Assembly (NCBI GenBank): GCA_945897515.1
Contig: CAMDFO010000010.1
Span: 28,775-92,774, forward strand
Source of the DNA: Rhodoplanes serenus
Lineage (GTDB): Bacteria > Pseudomonadota > Alphaproteobacteria > Rhizobiales > Xanthobacteraceae
DNA: 64,000 nt
Reading direction: 5' to 3'
Positions 40,843 through 49,282 of this stretch are shown piece after piece (the first letter of the stretch is position 1; every line of letters starts with the position of its first letter). The translations under genes and the position numbers were made by a program. Under the pieces are notes generated by a model. It saw nothing but the letters and a program-made list of their open reading frames with translations. It did not search any database and had not been told where the DNA came from.

Positions 40843-41811
40843 TTGTTTCGGCGCCGCCACGCGCCGGCGCGCAGACGTAAGCCAGCGGCCGGCAACGGCG
40901 GCGGCTGGCGGATCGATCTTGCGAGCCTGCGCGGGCAGATATTGCCGCGGCTGGGCAATATCCCGGGCTTCGGCAGCGCCGCGCCGCGCACGCAGCAGCC
41001 GCAGCCTCGTCCGCATCGCGACGACGGCGCCGTACGCCGCTCCGCACCCCAAGCACCATCCTCCCAAGCCACCTCCCATGCGGCACAGCACGGCTATCTC
41101 GCCGCGCATGCGGTGGAAAAGAGCTTCGTCGGCCGCAAGGTGGTGAAGGGTGCGAGCCTGTACGTGCGCCGGGGCGAGGCGGTGGGTCTGCTTGGGCCGA
41201 ACGGCGCCGGGAAGACGACGATTTTTTACATGATAACCGGATTGATCCAGGCGGACCGCGGCCGGATCGAGCTGGACGGCCACGACGTCACGACCTTGCC
41301 GATGTACCAGCGCGCGCGGCTCGGCATCGGCTATCTGCCGCAGGAGGCCTCGATCTTTCGCGGCATGAATGTCGAGGACAACATCCGCTCGGTGCTGGAG
41401 GTCGCGGAACCCAACAAGAAGCGCCGCGAGTACGAACTCGAAGCGCTGCTGGAAGAATTCAATATCGGTCGGCTGCGGCGTTCCCCGGCGATCGCGCTAT
41501 CGGGCGGCGAACGCCGGCGCGTCGAAATCGCGCGGGCGCTGGCGTCGCGGCCGAACTACATGCTGCTGGACGAGCCGTTCGCCGGCATCGACCCGATCGC
41601 GGTGGGCGATCTGCAGGTTCTGGTGCGCCATCTCACCAACCGCGGCATCGGCGTTCTGATCACCGACCACAATGTTCGTGAGACTCTGGGGCTGACCGAC
41701 CGCGCCTACATCATCTATTCGGGCGAGGTGCTGATGGAGGGCCGGACCCACGATATCGTCAACAATCCCGAGGTCCGGCGGCTTTATCTGGGCGAGGAAT
41801 TCCGCCTCTAG
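40843..41811 (+). CDS. lptB: LPS export ATPase LptB with N-terminal extension
   Basis: 322 aa from TTG 40843. Walker A GPNGAGKTT, Q-loop 'YLPQEAS', signature LSGGERRR, Walker B MLLDEPFAGID and switch H 'TDHN' are all intact. About 80 residues rich in Arg/Pro/Gln precede the ATPase core 'YLAAHAVEKSF'. A CTG at 40816, in frame with GGGAG 5 nt upstream, would add 'KLLDDILA', which looks like the N-terminus of related rhizobial LptB proteins; TTG 40843 has no ribosome-binding site. Confidence 0.93.
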   Translation: MFRRRHAPARRRKPAAGNGGGWRIDLASLRGQILPRLGNIPGFGSAAPRTQQPQPRPHRDDGAVRRSAPQAPSSQATSHAAQHGYLAAHAVEKSFVGRKVVKGASLYVRRGEAVGLLGPNGAGKTTIFYMITGLIQADRGRIELDGHDVTTLPMYQRARLGIGYLPQEASIFRGMNVEDNIRSVLEVAEPNKKRREYELEALLEEFNIGRLRRSPAIALSGGERRRVEIARALASRPNYMLLDEPFAGIDPIAVGDLQVLVRHLTNRGIGVLITDHNVRETLGLTDRAYIIYSGEVLMEGRTHDIVNNPEVRRLYLGEEFRL

Positions 41812-41840
41812 CCTAGACTGCCTGTTTTCCAGGCAAGACT

Positions 41841-41859
41841 TATACCGCGCTGCGGTATA
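41841..41859. promoter_or_regulatory. Palindrome upstream of rpoN
   Basis: TATACCG-CGCTG-CGGTATA, 7-bp perfect arms, 54 bp before the rpoN start. A second stem TGCCTG-TTTTC-CAGGCA lies at 41819-41835. Either could be an operator or an RNA hairpin between lptB and rpoN. Confidence 0.45.
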
Positions 41860-41912
41860 CAACGCCCTCAGAAACATATAAGCAAGAATCAGACCAACTC
41901 TAAGGTCATCGG

Positions 41913-43457
41913 ATGGCGTTGTCGCAACGACTTGAGATGCGGCAGAGTCAGGCGCTCGTGATGACGCCGCAGCTGATGCAAGCCATCAAGCTGCTGCAAC
42001 TCTCGAACCTGGATCTGGTCGCCTACGTGGAGGGGGAGCTTGAGCGCAACCCCCTGCTCGAACGCACGGCCGATTCCGAAACGGCCGCGGAGCCGGACCT
42101 GCGTGCCGCCGACTCTAACTTGGACGGCGAGGGCGACGGCAGCGCCGGCGACTATATCGGCCAGGAGCTGGAGACCAGCCGCAGCGCAATCGAGGAGCGG
42201 CTCGGCACCGATCTCGACAACGTCTTCCCCGACGAACCGAGTCGCGAAGCCGAGCGCCCCGCGCCGGCGGAAATGCCTGGGACCTATTCGGAATGGTCCA
42301 GCGTCGGCTCGGGCGGCAGTGCGGACAGCGATTACAATATGGAGGCCTTCGTCTCCGCCGAATTGACGCTCGCGGGCCATCTCGCCGAGCAGCTTGCGCT
42401 GGCGATCTCCGATCCGATGCGGCGGATGATCGGACAATACCTGATCGACCTCGTGGACGAGTCGGGCTACCTCATCGGCGATCTCGCGGGCGTTGCCGAA
42501 AAACTCGGCGCGCCGCTTTCGGAGGTCGAGGCCGTGCTCGGGATCGTGCAGAGCTTCGATCCGCCGGGCGTGTGCGCGCGCAGTCTCACCGAGTGCCTCG
42601 CCATCCAGCTCAGGGAGCGCAACCGCTTCGATCCCGCGATGGCGGCCCTGGTCGGGCGCCTCGACCTGCTCGCCAAGCGCGATCTTGCGAGCTTACGCCG
42701 GATTTGCGGCGTCGGCGACGAGGATCTCGCCGAGATGATCGCGGAGATCCGCGCGCTCAATCCGAAGCCGGGCCTGGCGTTCGGTTCGACCCTGGTGCAG
42801 CCGATCGTACCCGACGTGTATGTGCGTCCCGGTCCCGACGGCGGATTTCTCGTCGAACTCAACACCGACACCTTGCCGAAGGTGCTGGTCAACCAGACCT
42901 ACCACGCGACGCTCTCCAAAAATCCCCGGAACGAGAGCGCGAAATCCTATCTCGCCGAAAATCTGCAATCGGCCACGTGGCTGCTGCGCGCGCTCGATCA
43001 GCGCGCCAAGACCATCCTCAAGGTGTCGACCGAGATCGTGAAGCAGCAGGATGGCTTCTTCGCACACGGCGTGCAGCACTTGCGCCCGCTCAATCTGAAG
43101 ACCGTCGCCGATGCCATCAGCATGCATGAATCCACGGTGTCGCGCGTCACCGCCAACAAATACATGGCGACCACGCGCGGCATCTTTGAATTGAAGTATT
43201 TCTTCACCTCGTCGATCGCTTCGTCCGATGGCGGCGACGCGCATTCGGCGGAGGCGGTGCGGCATCGCATCAAGCACCTGATCGACGCCGAGAGCGCTGC
43301 GGACGTGCTGTCGGACGACACCATCGTGGACAAATTGCGCGAGTCCGGCATCGACATCGCACGCCGCACGGTCGCGAAGTACCGCGAGGCGCTGCGCATT
43401 CCATCGTCGGTTCAGCGCCGGCGGGAGAAGCGGGCCGAGGCGGCTGCCGTCCCATGA
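41913..43457 (+). CDS. rpoN: RNA polymerase sigma-54 factor
   Basis: 514 aa. Region I begins at once with the glutamine/leucine-rich 'LSQRLEMRQSQALVMTPQLMQAIKLLQLS'. An acidic region II (~60-130), the core-binding region III and the DNA-binding end with the RpoN box ARRTVAKYRE follow. It directs transcription at -24/-12 promoters with enhancer-binding activators. It sits in the conserved lptB-rpoN-hpf-ptsN order. Confidence 0.97.
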   Translation: MALSQRLEMRQSQALVMTPQLMQAIKLLQLSNLDLVAYVEGELERNPLLERTADSETAAEPDLRAADSNLDGEGDGSAGDYIGQELETSRSAIEERLGTDLDNVFPDEPSREAERPAPAEMPGTYSEWSSVGSGGSADSDYNMEAFVSAELTLAGHLAEQLALAISDPMRRMIGQYLIDLVDESGYLIGDLAGVAEKLGAPLSEVEAVLGIVQSFDPPGVCARSLTECLAIQLRERNRFDPAMAALVGRLDLLAKRDLASLRRICGVGDEDLAEMIAEIRALNPKPGLAFGSTLVQPIVPDVYVRPGPDGGFLVELNTDTLPKVLVNQTYHATLSKNPRNESAKSYLAENLQSATWLLRALDQRAKTILKVSTEIVKQQDGFFAHGVQHLRPLNLKTVADAISMHESTVSRVTANKYMATTRGIFELKYFFTSSIASSDGGDAHSAEAVRHRIKHLIDAESAADVLSDDTIVDKLRESGIDIARRTVAKYREALRIPSSVQRRREKRAEAAAVP

Positions 43458-43570
43458 AACCCGCAGGGGCCGGGCGCATTGACTCTACCCAGGCCGGTGC
43501 CTAGCTGAATCCTACAAAGGCCGGCGCATTCCCCATGCGGTGGGGCGGGGATCCTAACCGGAGGCAACCC

Positions 43571-44170
43571 ATGTCGTTTCGCGTCTCGGGCAAAAACATC
43601 GACATCGGCGAAGCATTGCGCGACCGGGTGAGCGCTCGTGTCACCGAAGCAATGGGGAAATACTTCGACGGCGGCGGATTCTCCGGCCACGTCACGATCG
43701 ACAGGGAAGCCTTCGGCTTCCGCACCGAAGCCGTGGTGCATCTCGATTCGGGCCTTTCGCTGCACGCCAACGCGATGGCGGCCGACGCTTACGCCAGCGC
43801 CGATCAGGCAGCCGAGCACATCGAAAAGCGTCTGCGCCGCTATCATCGCCGGCTCAAGGACCATCATCAGGCGAAACGCCACAACGGTCTCGACGCCGAT
43901 GGCAATGCTGCACAAAGCTATATCATCGCGGCGCCAGGACAGGATTCGGAGGAGGATGCCGGCGAGTTCAATCCGGTGATCATTGCCGAATCGACGACCG
44001 TGTTCAAAAGTCTGTCGGTCAGCGAGGCTGTGATTGAGCTCGACATGATCGGCGCGCCGGTTGTGATATTTCGTCACGCTGGCCACGGTCGCGTCAATCT
44101 GGTGTACCGGCGAGCGGACGGCAATGTAGGCTGGATCGACCCGCCCGCAGTTGCTCCCAGCGGCCATTGA
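43571..44170 (+). CDS. hpf: Ribosome hibernation promoting factor, long form
   Basis: 199 aa. The N-terminal S30AE domain (~1-100, 'SFRVSGKNIDIGEALRDRVSARVTEAM') and the C-terminal dimerisation domain ('VIIAESTTVFKSLSVSEAVIELDMIGAPVVIFRHAGHGRVNLVYRRADGNVGWIDP') are both present. This long type dimerises 70S ribosomes to 100S in stationary phase. Start 43571 has GGAGGCAACCC upstream. Confidence 0.96.
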   Translation: MSFRVSGKNIDIGEALRDRVSARVTEAMGKYFDGGGFSGHVTIDREAFGFRTEAVVHLDSGLSLHANAMAADAYASADQAAEHIEKRLRRYHRRLKDHHQAKRHNGLDADGNAAQSYIIAAPGQDSEEDAGEFNPVIIAESTTVFKSLSVSEAVIELDMIGAPVVIFRHAGHGRVNLVYRRADGNVGWIDPPAVAPSGH

Positions 44171-44247
44171 CGGCAGGAGACCCGGTCCTTATGGTCCGCG
44201 ACCTTCCAACCCCCGTTGACTGAAACTTTGACGTCCGGACCGGTTCC

Positions 44248-44709
44248 ATGCCGCTCACCGATCTCGTCACGCTGAATGCCGTCCTTCCGGCGCTGAAGGT
44301 CAACGGCAAGAAGCAGGCGTTGCAGGAGATCGCCGCCAAGGCCGCGGAGATCACCGGCCAGAGCGACAAGGCGATTCTCGAAATTCTTCTCCAGCGCGAG
44401 AAGCTCGGCTCCACCGGCGTCGGCAACGGCGTCGCCATTCCGCACGGCAAGCTCGCCAAGCTCAACAAGGTGTTCGGGCTTTTTGCGCGCTTGGAGCGGC
44501 CGGTCGATTTCGAGGCGCTCGACAGCCAGCCGGTCGATCTGATTTTTCTGCTGCTCGCGCCCGAGGGCGCCGGCGCCGATCATCTCAAGGCGCTGGCGCG
44601 CGTCGCCCGACTGCTACGCGATGCCGAGGTCGCCAAGAAGCTTCGCGAGTCCCGCGACGCCGAGGGACTCTATGCGGTGCTGGCGCTGCCGTCGGCCACC
44701 GCGGCCTGA
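44248..44709 (+). CDS. ptsN: Nitrogen PTS EIIA protein PtsN
   Basis: 153 aa. The phosphorylated histidine is H66 in 'GVAIPHGKLAKL'. Together with NPr and PtsP it relays nitrogen/carbon status and commonly regulates K+ uptake and polymer metabolism. It ends the lpt-rpoN cluster, 77 bp after hpf. Confidence 0.95.
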   Translation: MPLTDLVTLNAVLPALKVNGKKQALQEIAAKAAEITGQSDKAILEILLQREKLGSTGVGNGVAIPHGKLAKLNKVFGLFARLERPVDFEALDSQPVDLIFLLLAPEGAGADHLKALARVARLLRDAEVAKKLRESRDAEGLYAVLALPSATAA

Positions 44710-44792
44710 TCAATCAATCGTATTGTCGATTGGGTTGCCGTCCCGCACGCGAGCGAGGCTCGCGTGCATGTTCGGCGCAAACGGCAAGCGCG

Positions 44793-45056
44793 TCAGTGCA
44801 CGCTCACCGTTTCGAGCTCGTGCGTCATCGCGTTGGCGACCGCCGCTTCGCGGCTATCGGTCACCAGGATCGGCGTGCCGTCCGCGGCATGAAGAGCGAA
44901 CAGGCGCAACCCAGGCTGTAACTCCGGCGCTTCCGGATACAGCGTGTGCACATCCTCGGATCGCACGGGTTTGACGTACGCGATTTTTCCGCCGCCCAAC
45001 ACAGCGAAAGCCTGCGTAGACATCATCGGTTCATTCATCGTTTGTTCGTTTGTCAT
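44793..45056 (-). CDS. DUF1150 family protein
   Basis: 87 aa from ATG 45056. 'MSTQAFAVLGGGKIAYVKPVRSEDV' and 'FALHAADGTPILVTDSREAAVANAMTHELETVSVH' are the DUF1150 signature, a small alphaproteobacterial protein that usually accompanies hsp20, as here (47 bp downstream of it). Function unknown; the pairing suggests a stress role. Confidence 0.85.
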   Translation of the reverse strand: MTNEQTMNEPMMSTQAFAVLGGGKIAYVKPVRSEDVHTLYPEAPELQPGLRLFALHAADGTPILVTDSREAAVANAMTHELETVSVH

Positions 45057-45103
45057 ATCACTCACCACCTACGTTTCAATTCCTTGAGCCTCGACTCGGT
45101 TCC

Positions 45104-45529
45104 TCAGTCGTGTTCCCGGATCGAGATCGACTTCACGGCGCGCTCAAGCTCGGGGCGCGCGAGATCGACAGTCAGCAGTCCGTGCTTGAGATCGGCACCC
45201 AACACTTCCATTCCGTCGGCCAGCACGAAGGTGCGCTGGAATTGACGTGCGGCGATGCCGCGGTGCAGGTAATGCCGGCTCTTGTCGTCCTGTTGGCGCC
45301 CACGAATGATCAGCTCTTTCTCCTGGACGATCACCTCGAGTTGATCGAGCGTGAACCCGGCGACCGCCAGCGTGATACGCAGGCGTTCGGGGTTGTTTGC
45401 GTCGCGGCCGAGCCGTTCGATGTTGTAGGGGGGATAGCCGTCCGCTGCCTTGGCGACGCGATCGAGCGCACGCTCAATATCATCGAATCCGATCAGAAAC
45501 GGACTGGACAAGGATGGGACTCGGGACAT
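45104..45529 (-). CDS. hsp20: Small heat shock protein, Hsp20/IbpA type
   Basis: 141 aa. An alpha-crystallin domain (~35-130) with 'LRITLAVAGFTLDQLEVIVQEKELIIRGRQ' and 'HRGIAARQFQRTFVLADGMEV' is typical of class A rhizobial Hsp20. It holds denatured proteins for DnaK/ClpB. A consensus sigma-32 promoter lies at 45629 and a ~90-nt leader separates it from the start. Confidence 0.95.
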   Translation of the reverse strand: MSRVPSLSSPFLIGFDDIERALDRVAKAADGYPPYNIERLGRDANNPERLRITLAVAGFTLDQLEVIVQEKELIIRGRQQDDKSRHYLHRGIAARQFQRTFVLADGMEVLGADLKHGLLTVDLARPELERAVKSISIREHD

Positions 45530-45620
45530 CTCAAAGCCCTCGCGTTGAAGCGACTTTGATGGGGCCCAAACTCCACACTTGGCACCCCCCGACTGGCCGG
45601 CGGCTCTTCCGCAGGCCCGT
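45530..45620 (-). promoter_or_regulatory. hsp20 5' leader, possible RNA thermometer
   Basis: About 90 nt from the promoter to the start. Near its 3' end TCGC (followed by TTCAAC) can pair with GCGA, and the GCGAGG segment contains the likely Shine-Dalgarno GAGG. TCGCT also fits the short UYGCU element of ROSE thermometers, common before rhizobial hsp20 genes. The fit is weak and I cannot fold it here. Confidence 0.35.
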
Positions 45621-45628
45621 CGAGACCA

Positions 45629-45657
45629 ATATGGGGACCTTGAGTTAAGCTTTCAAG
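45629..45657 (-). promoter_or_regulatory. Sigma-32 promoter of hsp20
   Basis: On the minus strand CTTGAAA (45657-45651), 14-nt spacer, CCCCATAT (45636-45629). This is the enterobacterial sigma-32 consensus CTTGAAA-N13/14-CCCCATnT without a mismatch. Confidence 0.85.
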
Positions 45658-45737
45658 AATCGCCCCATTTGAAACCGGCTCGGCGCTGTGCCGGGATGCG
45701 GTTACGATTTGGTAACCTCCGACAGCCGGACCAAAGC

Positions 45738-46841
45738 ATGCCGCCAACACCGCCCGCAGCCGCCCTCACGATCCGCGCCGTCAGGGCGGTCGGCGTCGAA
45801 GTGCCGATGACCTACACGCTCGGCACCAGCCGCGGGCGCATCACCAAGGCGCCGTTGCTGCTGATCGACGTCGAGACCGAGGAGGGCGTCACCGGGCGCT
45901 CCTACTTATGGTCGTATTTCCGCCAGGCCATGCCGGCGATCGCCAGCATCCTCCACGCTATCGAGGAGCGCACCAAGGGTGAGCGTGTCGCGCCGGAGAA
46001 GCTCTGGGAGCAACTGTCGGAGCGCTTCGCGCTGATCGGCGTGCAGGGCATCGTGCGGATGGCGATGGCGGGCTTCGACGTCGCGTGCTGGGACGCGCTT
46101 GCGGTTGCCGGCGGCGTGCCGCTGGCGAGGCTGGTCGGCGCGGAGCCGCGGTCGATCCCGGCCTATAACTCTTGCGGCCTGGGATTGATGGCGCCCGGCG
46201 ATGTCGCCGACGAGGCCGAGAAGCTTCTGGCCAACGGATTTCGCGCCGTGAAGCTGCGGCTCGGCTATCCGACTTTGCGCGAAGACCTCGCGGCGGTGCA
46301 CGCCGTGAAGCAGCGCATCCCTGCCGGGGTCGCGGTGATGGTCGACTACAATCAGGCGCTCGGCGCCGACGAGGCGCTGGTGCGCGGCCGTGCGCTCGAT
46401 CGCGAAGGCATTGCCTGGCTCGAAGAGCCGATCCGCCACGACGACTACGCCGGTGCTGCGATGCTCAAGCGCGAGCTCGATGTGCCGATCCAGATCGGCG
46501 AGAACTTTTCGCTGATCGCCGGGATGCAGGCGGCGCTCGATGCCGACGCCTGCGATCTGGTGATGCCAGATCTCGAGCGGATCGGCGGTGTGACCGGCTG
46601 GCTGCGCGCCGCCGAGTTTGCCGCCAAGCGCAATATCAAGATGTCGTCGCACCTTTATTCGGAGGCGAGCGCGCATCTGCTTGCCGCCACGCCGACCTGT
46701 CATTTCCTGGAATACGTCGACTGGGCCGACAAGGTGTTGCAGGAGCCGTTGCGCATCGTCGACGGCCACGCGGTGGTTTCCGGCCAGCCCGGCAGCGGCG
46801 TGGTGTGGGACGTGAAGGCGGTGGAGCGGTACCGGGTGTGA
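45738..46841 (+). CDS. Mandelate racemase homologue with Lys-to-Arg change
   Basis: 367 aa enolase-superfamily protein, very like Pseudomonas mandelate racemase along its length ('GFRAVK.R.GYP', 'MVDYNQ', 'IGGVTGW.RA', 'MSSHLY.E.SAHLLAATPT'). With an offset of eight residues it keeps K172, the metal ligands D203, E229 and E255, the D278-H305 dyad and E325. The position of catalytic Lys166 is Arg174. The His-Asp base is therefore intact while the second base is altered, so dehydration or one-sided proton abstraction may replace racemisation. Confidence 0.88.
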   Translation: MPPTPPAAALTIRAVRAVGVEVPMTYTLGTSRGRITKAPLLLIDVETEEGVTGRSYLWSYFRQAMPAIASILHAIEERTKGERVAPEKLWEQLSERFALIGVQGIVRMAMAGFDVACWDALAVAGGVPLARLVGAEPRSIPAYNSCGLGLMAPGDVADEAEKLLANGFRAVKLRLGYPTLREDLAAVHAVKQRIPAGVAVMVDYNQALGADEALVRGRALDREGIAWLEEPIRHDDYAGAAMLKRELDVPIQIGENFSLIAGMQAALDADACDLVMPDLERIGGVTGWLRAAEFAAKRNIKMSSHLYSEASAHLLAATPTCHFLEYVDWADKVLQEPLRIVDGHAVVSGQPGSGVVWDVKAVERYRV

Positions 46842-46862
46842 GAGATAGTCGGGACTATTTCT

Positions 46863-46952
46863 CCGTCATGCCCGGCCTTGTGCCGGGCATCCATGTCTTG
46901 CTTGGTCTGCACACTAAGACGTGGATGGCCGGGACAAGCCCGGCCATGACGG
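46863..46952. repeat. Two-hairpin palindromic repeat, copy 3
   Basis: Same orientation and near-identical arms to copy 1 (CCGTCATGCCCGGCCTTGTG...). The inner paired segments are ATCCATGTCTTG and AAGACGTGGAT. Located between two convergent genes, where it may also act as a shared terminator. Confidence 0.9.
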
Positions 46953-46967
46953 CGGTGAGAGCGAGGG

Positions 46968-47756
46968 CTATCCCACCCGGGCGATCTGCTTCATTTCATG
47001 CAGCACGAAGTTGCCGACACGCTTGGCGCGGTTGCGGAAGACGCGCAGCGGACCTTCATCGACGAAATACGTGTGCAGGATGCTGTCGCGGGTCTTCACC
47101 TCGGCTCCGACCGGGTCGGCCGAGTGCCAGGTGTTGTCGCCGACCGCAAAGGCGTAGCCACTATTGGGCGAGAACGGCATCTGCGTCGCCTTGTTGAGCG
47201 TGCCGTCGGGGTTCTTGCCGTGGAAGATCGTGCCGATGTGCTTGGTCGTGTCGTCGGGCGGCAAATAGAATTGGACGGTGATGCCCTTCCATTGCGTGTC
47301 GGTATGCGGCGTGATGCGGTAGTTTGGCACGTCGCGCGTCAGCACCGGAATCGGAAACATGCCGATGTCTTGATGCTCGTCACCGAACCGCCGCTTCAGT
47401 CCCGGCGCGAGGCGGCGCATGAATGCTTCTTTCACGTCCTTCGAGCACAGCGCGCGGCCGACCAGATCCCACACGGTGTGCTTCTCGCTCGGCAGGCTGC
47501 GGATGTACTCGGGGAACAGGTCGATCTTCACGCGGGTCGAGCTGCCGTCGGCCTGGATGTTGCCCTTGTTGCGTCCGGGCAGCGCGCGGTACTCGGCCGG
47601 CGCCGGAAACTTCCCCAGCATTTCGGCGTAGATGTCGTCCGGGAACACCCGCTCGAAGCGCAGATGGAAGAACGGCTCGTCGTAAGCCTGGGCGTTGTCG
47701 ATCGAGCCGACGATGTATTTCGTCAGGCTGGCGAGCGCTTGGCGGTCCGTGGCCAT
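46968..47756 (-). CDS. 2OG-Fe(II) oxygenase-like protein
   Basis: 262 aa. H151-x-D153 in 'RITPHTDTQWKG', distal H211 in 'GDNTWHSADP' and R223 in 'KTRDSILHTYF' form the iron/2-oxoglutarate triad and co-substrate arginine of double-stranded beta-helix oxygenases. I do not recognise the subgroup; a sugar/lipid or protein hydroxylase is possible. It lies 100 bp downstream of the gamma-resorcylate decarboxylase gene, same strand. Confidence 0.7.
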   Translation of the reverse strand: MATDRQALASLTKYIVGSIDNAQAYDEPFFHLRFERVFPDDIYAEMLGKFPAPAEYRALPGRNKGNIQADGSSTRVKIDLFPEYIRSLPSEKHTVWDLVGRALCSKDVKEAFMRRLAPGLKRRFGDEHQDIGMFPIPVLTRDVPNYRITPHTDTQWKGITVQFYLPPDDTTKHIGTIFHGKNPDGTLNKATQMPFSPNSGYAFAVGDNTWHSADPVGAEVKTRDSILHTYFVDEGPLRVFRNRAKRVGNFVLHEMKQIARVG

Positions 47757-47856
47757 GCTTCAATCCATCGGTTTGCTGAGCCGGAGAGGGAATACCCCCC
47801 ACCTGCCGTGCGGGCAAGAGGATCATGCCCCCGGGGGCCAATCCGTACTTTGGAAC

Positions 47857-48834
47857 CTATTTGAGCTTGAACAGCTTTTTCGCGTTGGTCCGGCCGATCT
47901 TGAGCCGGTCATCCTCGCTGATGGTGGCGGCGTCGAACCAGATCGCGGCGTGGTCGATGTTCTCGAACGGCCAGTCGGTCGAGAACATGATCCGGTCGGA
48001 GCCGATCTCCAGCATGGTGTTGATCAGCGCCTGGGTGCGGAAATTCCCGGACGTGGTGATGTGGAAATTGTCCTGGAAGTATTCGCCGATCTTCCGCTTG
48101 GCCGGATAGTTGTGCCGGTTCGGAATCCAGGCGTTGCAATTGTCGACCCGCCACATGCTGAACGGCAGGCCTTCGCCCATGTGGCCCAGCACGATCTGGA
48201 TTTTCGGATATTTGTCGAACAGGCCGGAGCCCATCAGCCGCAGCGCATGCACGGCGGTCTCTTGGCCGAACGCCCAGCTCGGCCCCATCAGCCACGAATG
48301 ACCCTCGTAGATCTTGGAATGGATCGGCAGCGGGTTTCGTGGATGCAGATAGAACGGCACGTCGAGGCTTTCGAGCACGCCCCAGAAATCCCAGAACTGC
48401 GGCATGTCGTAGTAGACGATGTTGTTCGGGTCGTTGACCTGCGAGAAACCGTTGACCAGCGCGCCGACAAACCCAAGATCCTTCACGCAGCGCTGAAGCT
48501 CTCGGGTGGCGAGATCGGGGTCCTGCAGCGGCAACGCGGCGAATCCCTGGAAGCGGTCCGGCCGCTTGGCGATCTGCTCGGCGAGGTAATCGTTGGCCTT
48601 GATCGCGATCTCATTGGCGCGCTTCGGATCGGGGATGGCCTGGACCGTGGGCGCGTTGAGCGACAGGATCATGGTTTCGATGCCGTGCTCGTCCATCAGG
48701 CGGATGCGCCGGCCGTGCAGGTCCATCACGCGGTCCTTGACCTCGGCCCACACGTCGTCGGGAAAAAATCCTCGGGAATCGAGCAGCGTTTCGTCGATCG
48801 CGAAATGCTCTTCGAGCGCGATTTTGCCTTTCAT
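47857..48834 (-). CDS. Gamma-resorcylate (2,6-dihydroxybenzoate) decarboxylase
   Basis: 325 aa amidohydrolase-superfamily decarboxylase. It is extremely similar to the Rhizobium gamma-resorcylate decarboxylase: 'KGKIALEEHFAI', 'LGFVGALVNGFSQ', 'DVPFYLHPRNPLP', 'ITTSGNFRTQALI', 'FSTDWPFENIDHA'. The metal ligands E8, H10, H164 and D287 and His218 fall at the same numbers as in that enzyme. It converts 2,6-dihydroxybenzoate to resorcinol reversibly without oxygen. No resorcinol hydroxylase gene is adjacent, so the pathway is incomplete in the window. Confidence 0.92.
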   Translation of the reverse strand: MKGKIALEEHFAIDETLLDSRGFFPDDVWAEVKDRVMDLHGRRIRLMDEHGIETMILSLNAPTVQAIPDPKRANEIAIKANDYLAEQIAKRPDRFQGFAALPLQDPDLATRELQRCVKDLGFVGALVNGFSQVNDPNNIVYYDMPQFWDFWGVLESLDVPFYLHPRNPLPIHSKIYEGHSWLMGPSWAFGQETAVHALRLMGSGLFDKYPKIQIVLGHMGEGLPFSMWRVDNCNAWIPNRHNYPAKRKIGEYFQDNFHITTSGNFRTQALINTMLEIGSDRIMFSTDWPFENIDHAAIWFDAATISEDDRLKIGRTNAKKLFKLK

Positions 48835-48898
48835 CGGTCCTCCCGGTGTTGTGTTGCGCTGATGCTATGACGGGTCAGGCGAAAAAGCGAAAGGTGGC

Positions 48899-49141
48899 TT
48901 ATCGCAGACGCTTCGCTGCAAACGCTCGACCGGAGGCCGTCTTCATATAGCGTTCAAACGCCACCGCGTGGTCTTTGTCGGAAAACGCGACGTAGGTGAT
49001 AAGGCGCCAGGGTTTGTATTTGGTGGTGTGCAAGGAACGGCCGGCGTTGTGCGCCTTCAGACGTTCCCGCAGGTCATTGGTCAGCCCGACATAGGTCTGT
49101 TCGGGGTGATCGATGCTTTCAAGTAGATAAACATAGTGCAT
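48899..49141 (-). CDS. GIY-YIG nuclease domain protein
   Basis: 80 aa, a stand-alone GIY-YIG domain. 'HYVYLLES' and 'TYVGLTNDLRERLKAHNAGRS' carry the Tyr, Gly and Arg of the active site, and the Glu lies in 'VAFERYMKTASGRAFAAKRL'. This is the small UPF0213/YhbQ-like group, function uncertain. Confidence 0.85.
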   Translation of the reverse strand: MHYVYLLESIDHPEQTYVGLTNDLRERLKAHNAGRSLHTTKYKPWRLITYVAFSDKDHAVAFERYMKTASGRAFAAKRLR

Positions 49142-49282
49142 GGGACCAGAGCTTATTCGGTCCAGCCCGCCTTCGCCCTACCGGGCTACGTCGGGCAACC
49201 TTCGCGCTTCCCGATATCCAGTTTGCCGAACCTTCCTGCGCGAAGGCTGGCTTGCCAGCCGTAGCCGCGAAGCGGCGAAGGC

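Noticed and set aside
45579..45600. TGGCAC-like motif as a sigma-54 promoter near hsp20
   Set aside because: The TTGC half is missing at the correct spacing, and a perfect sigma-32 promoter already accounts for hsp20.
49142..49282. Repeated GCGAAGGCTGG segments as a possible small CRISPR or regulatory array
   Set aside because: Only two imperfect copies and no regular spacers; more like another degenerate intergenic repeat.
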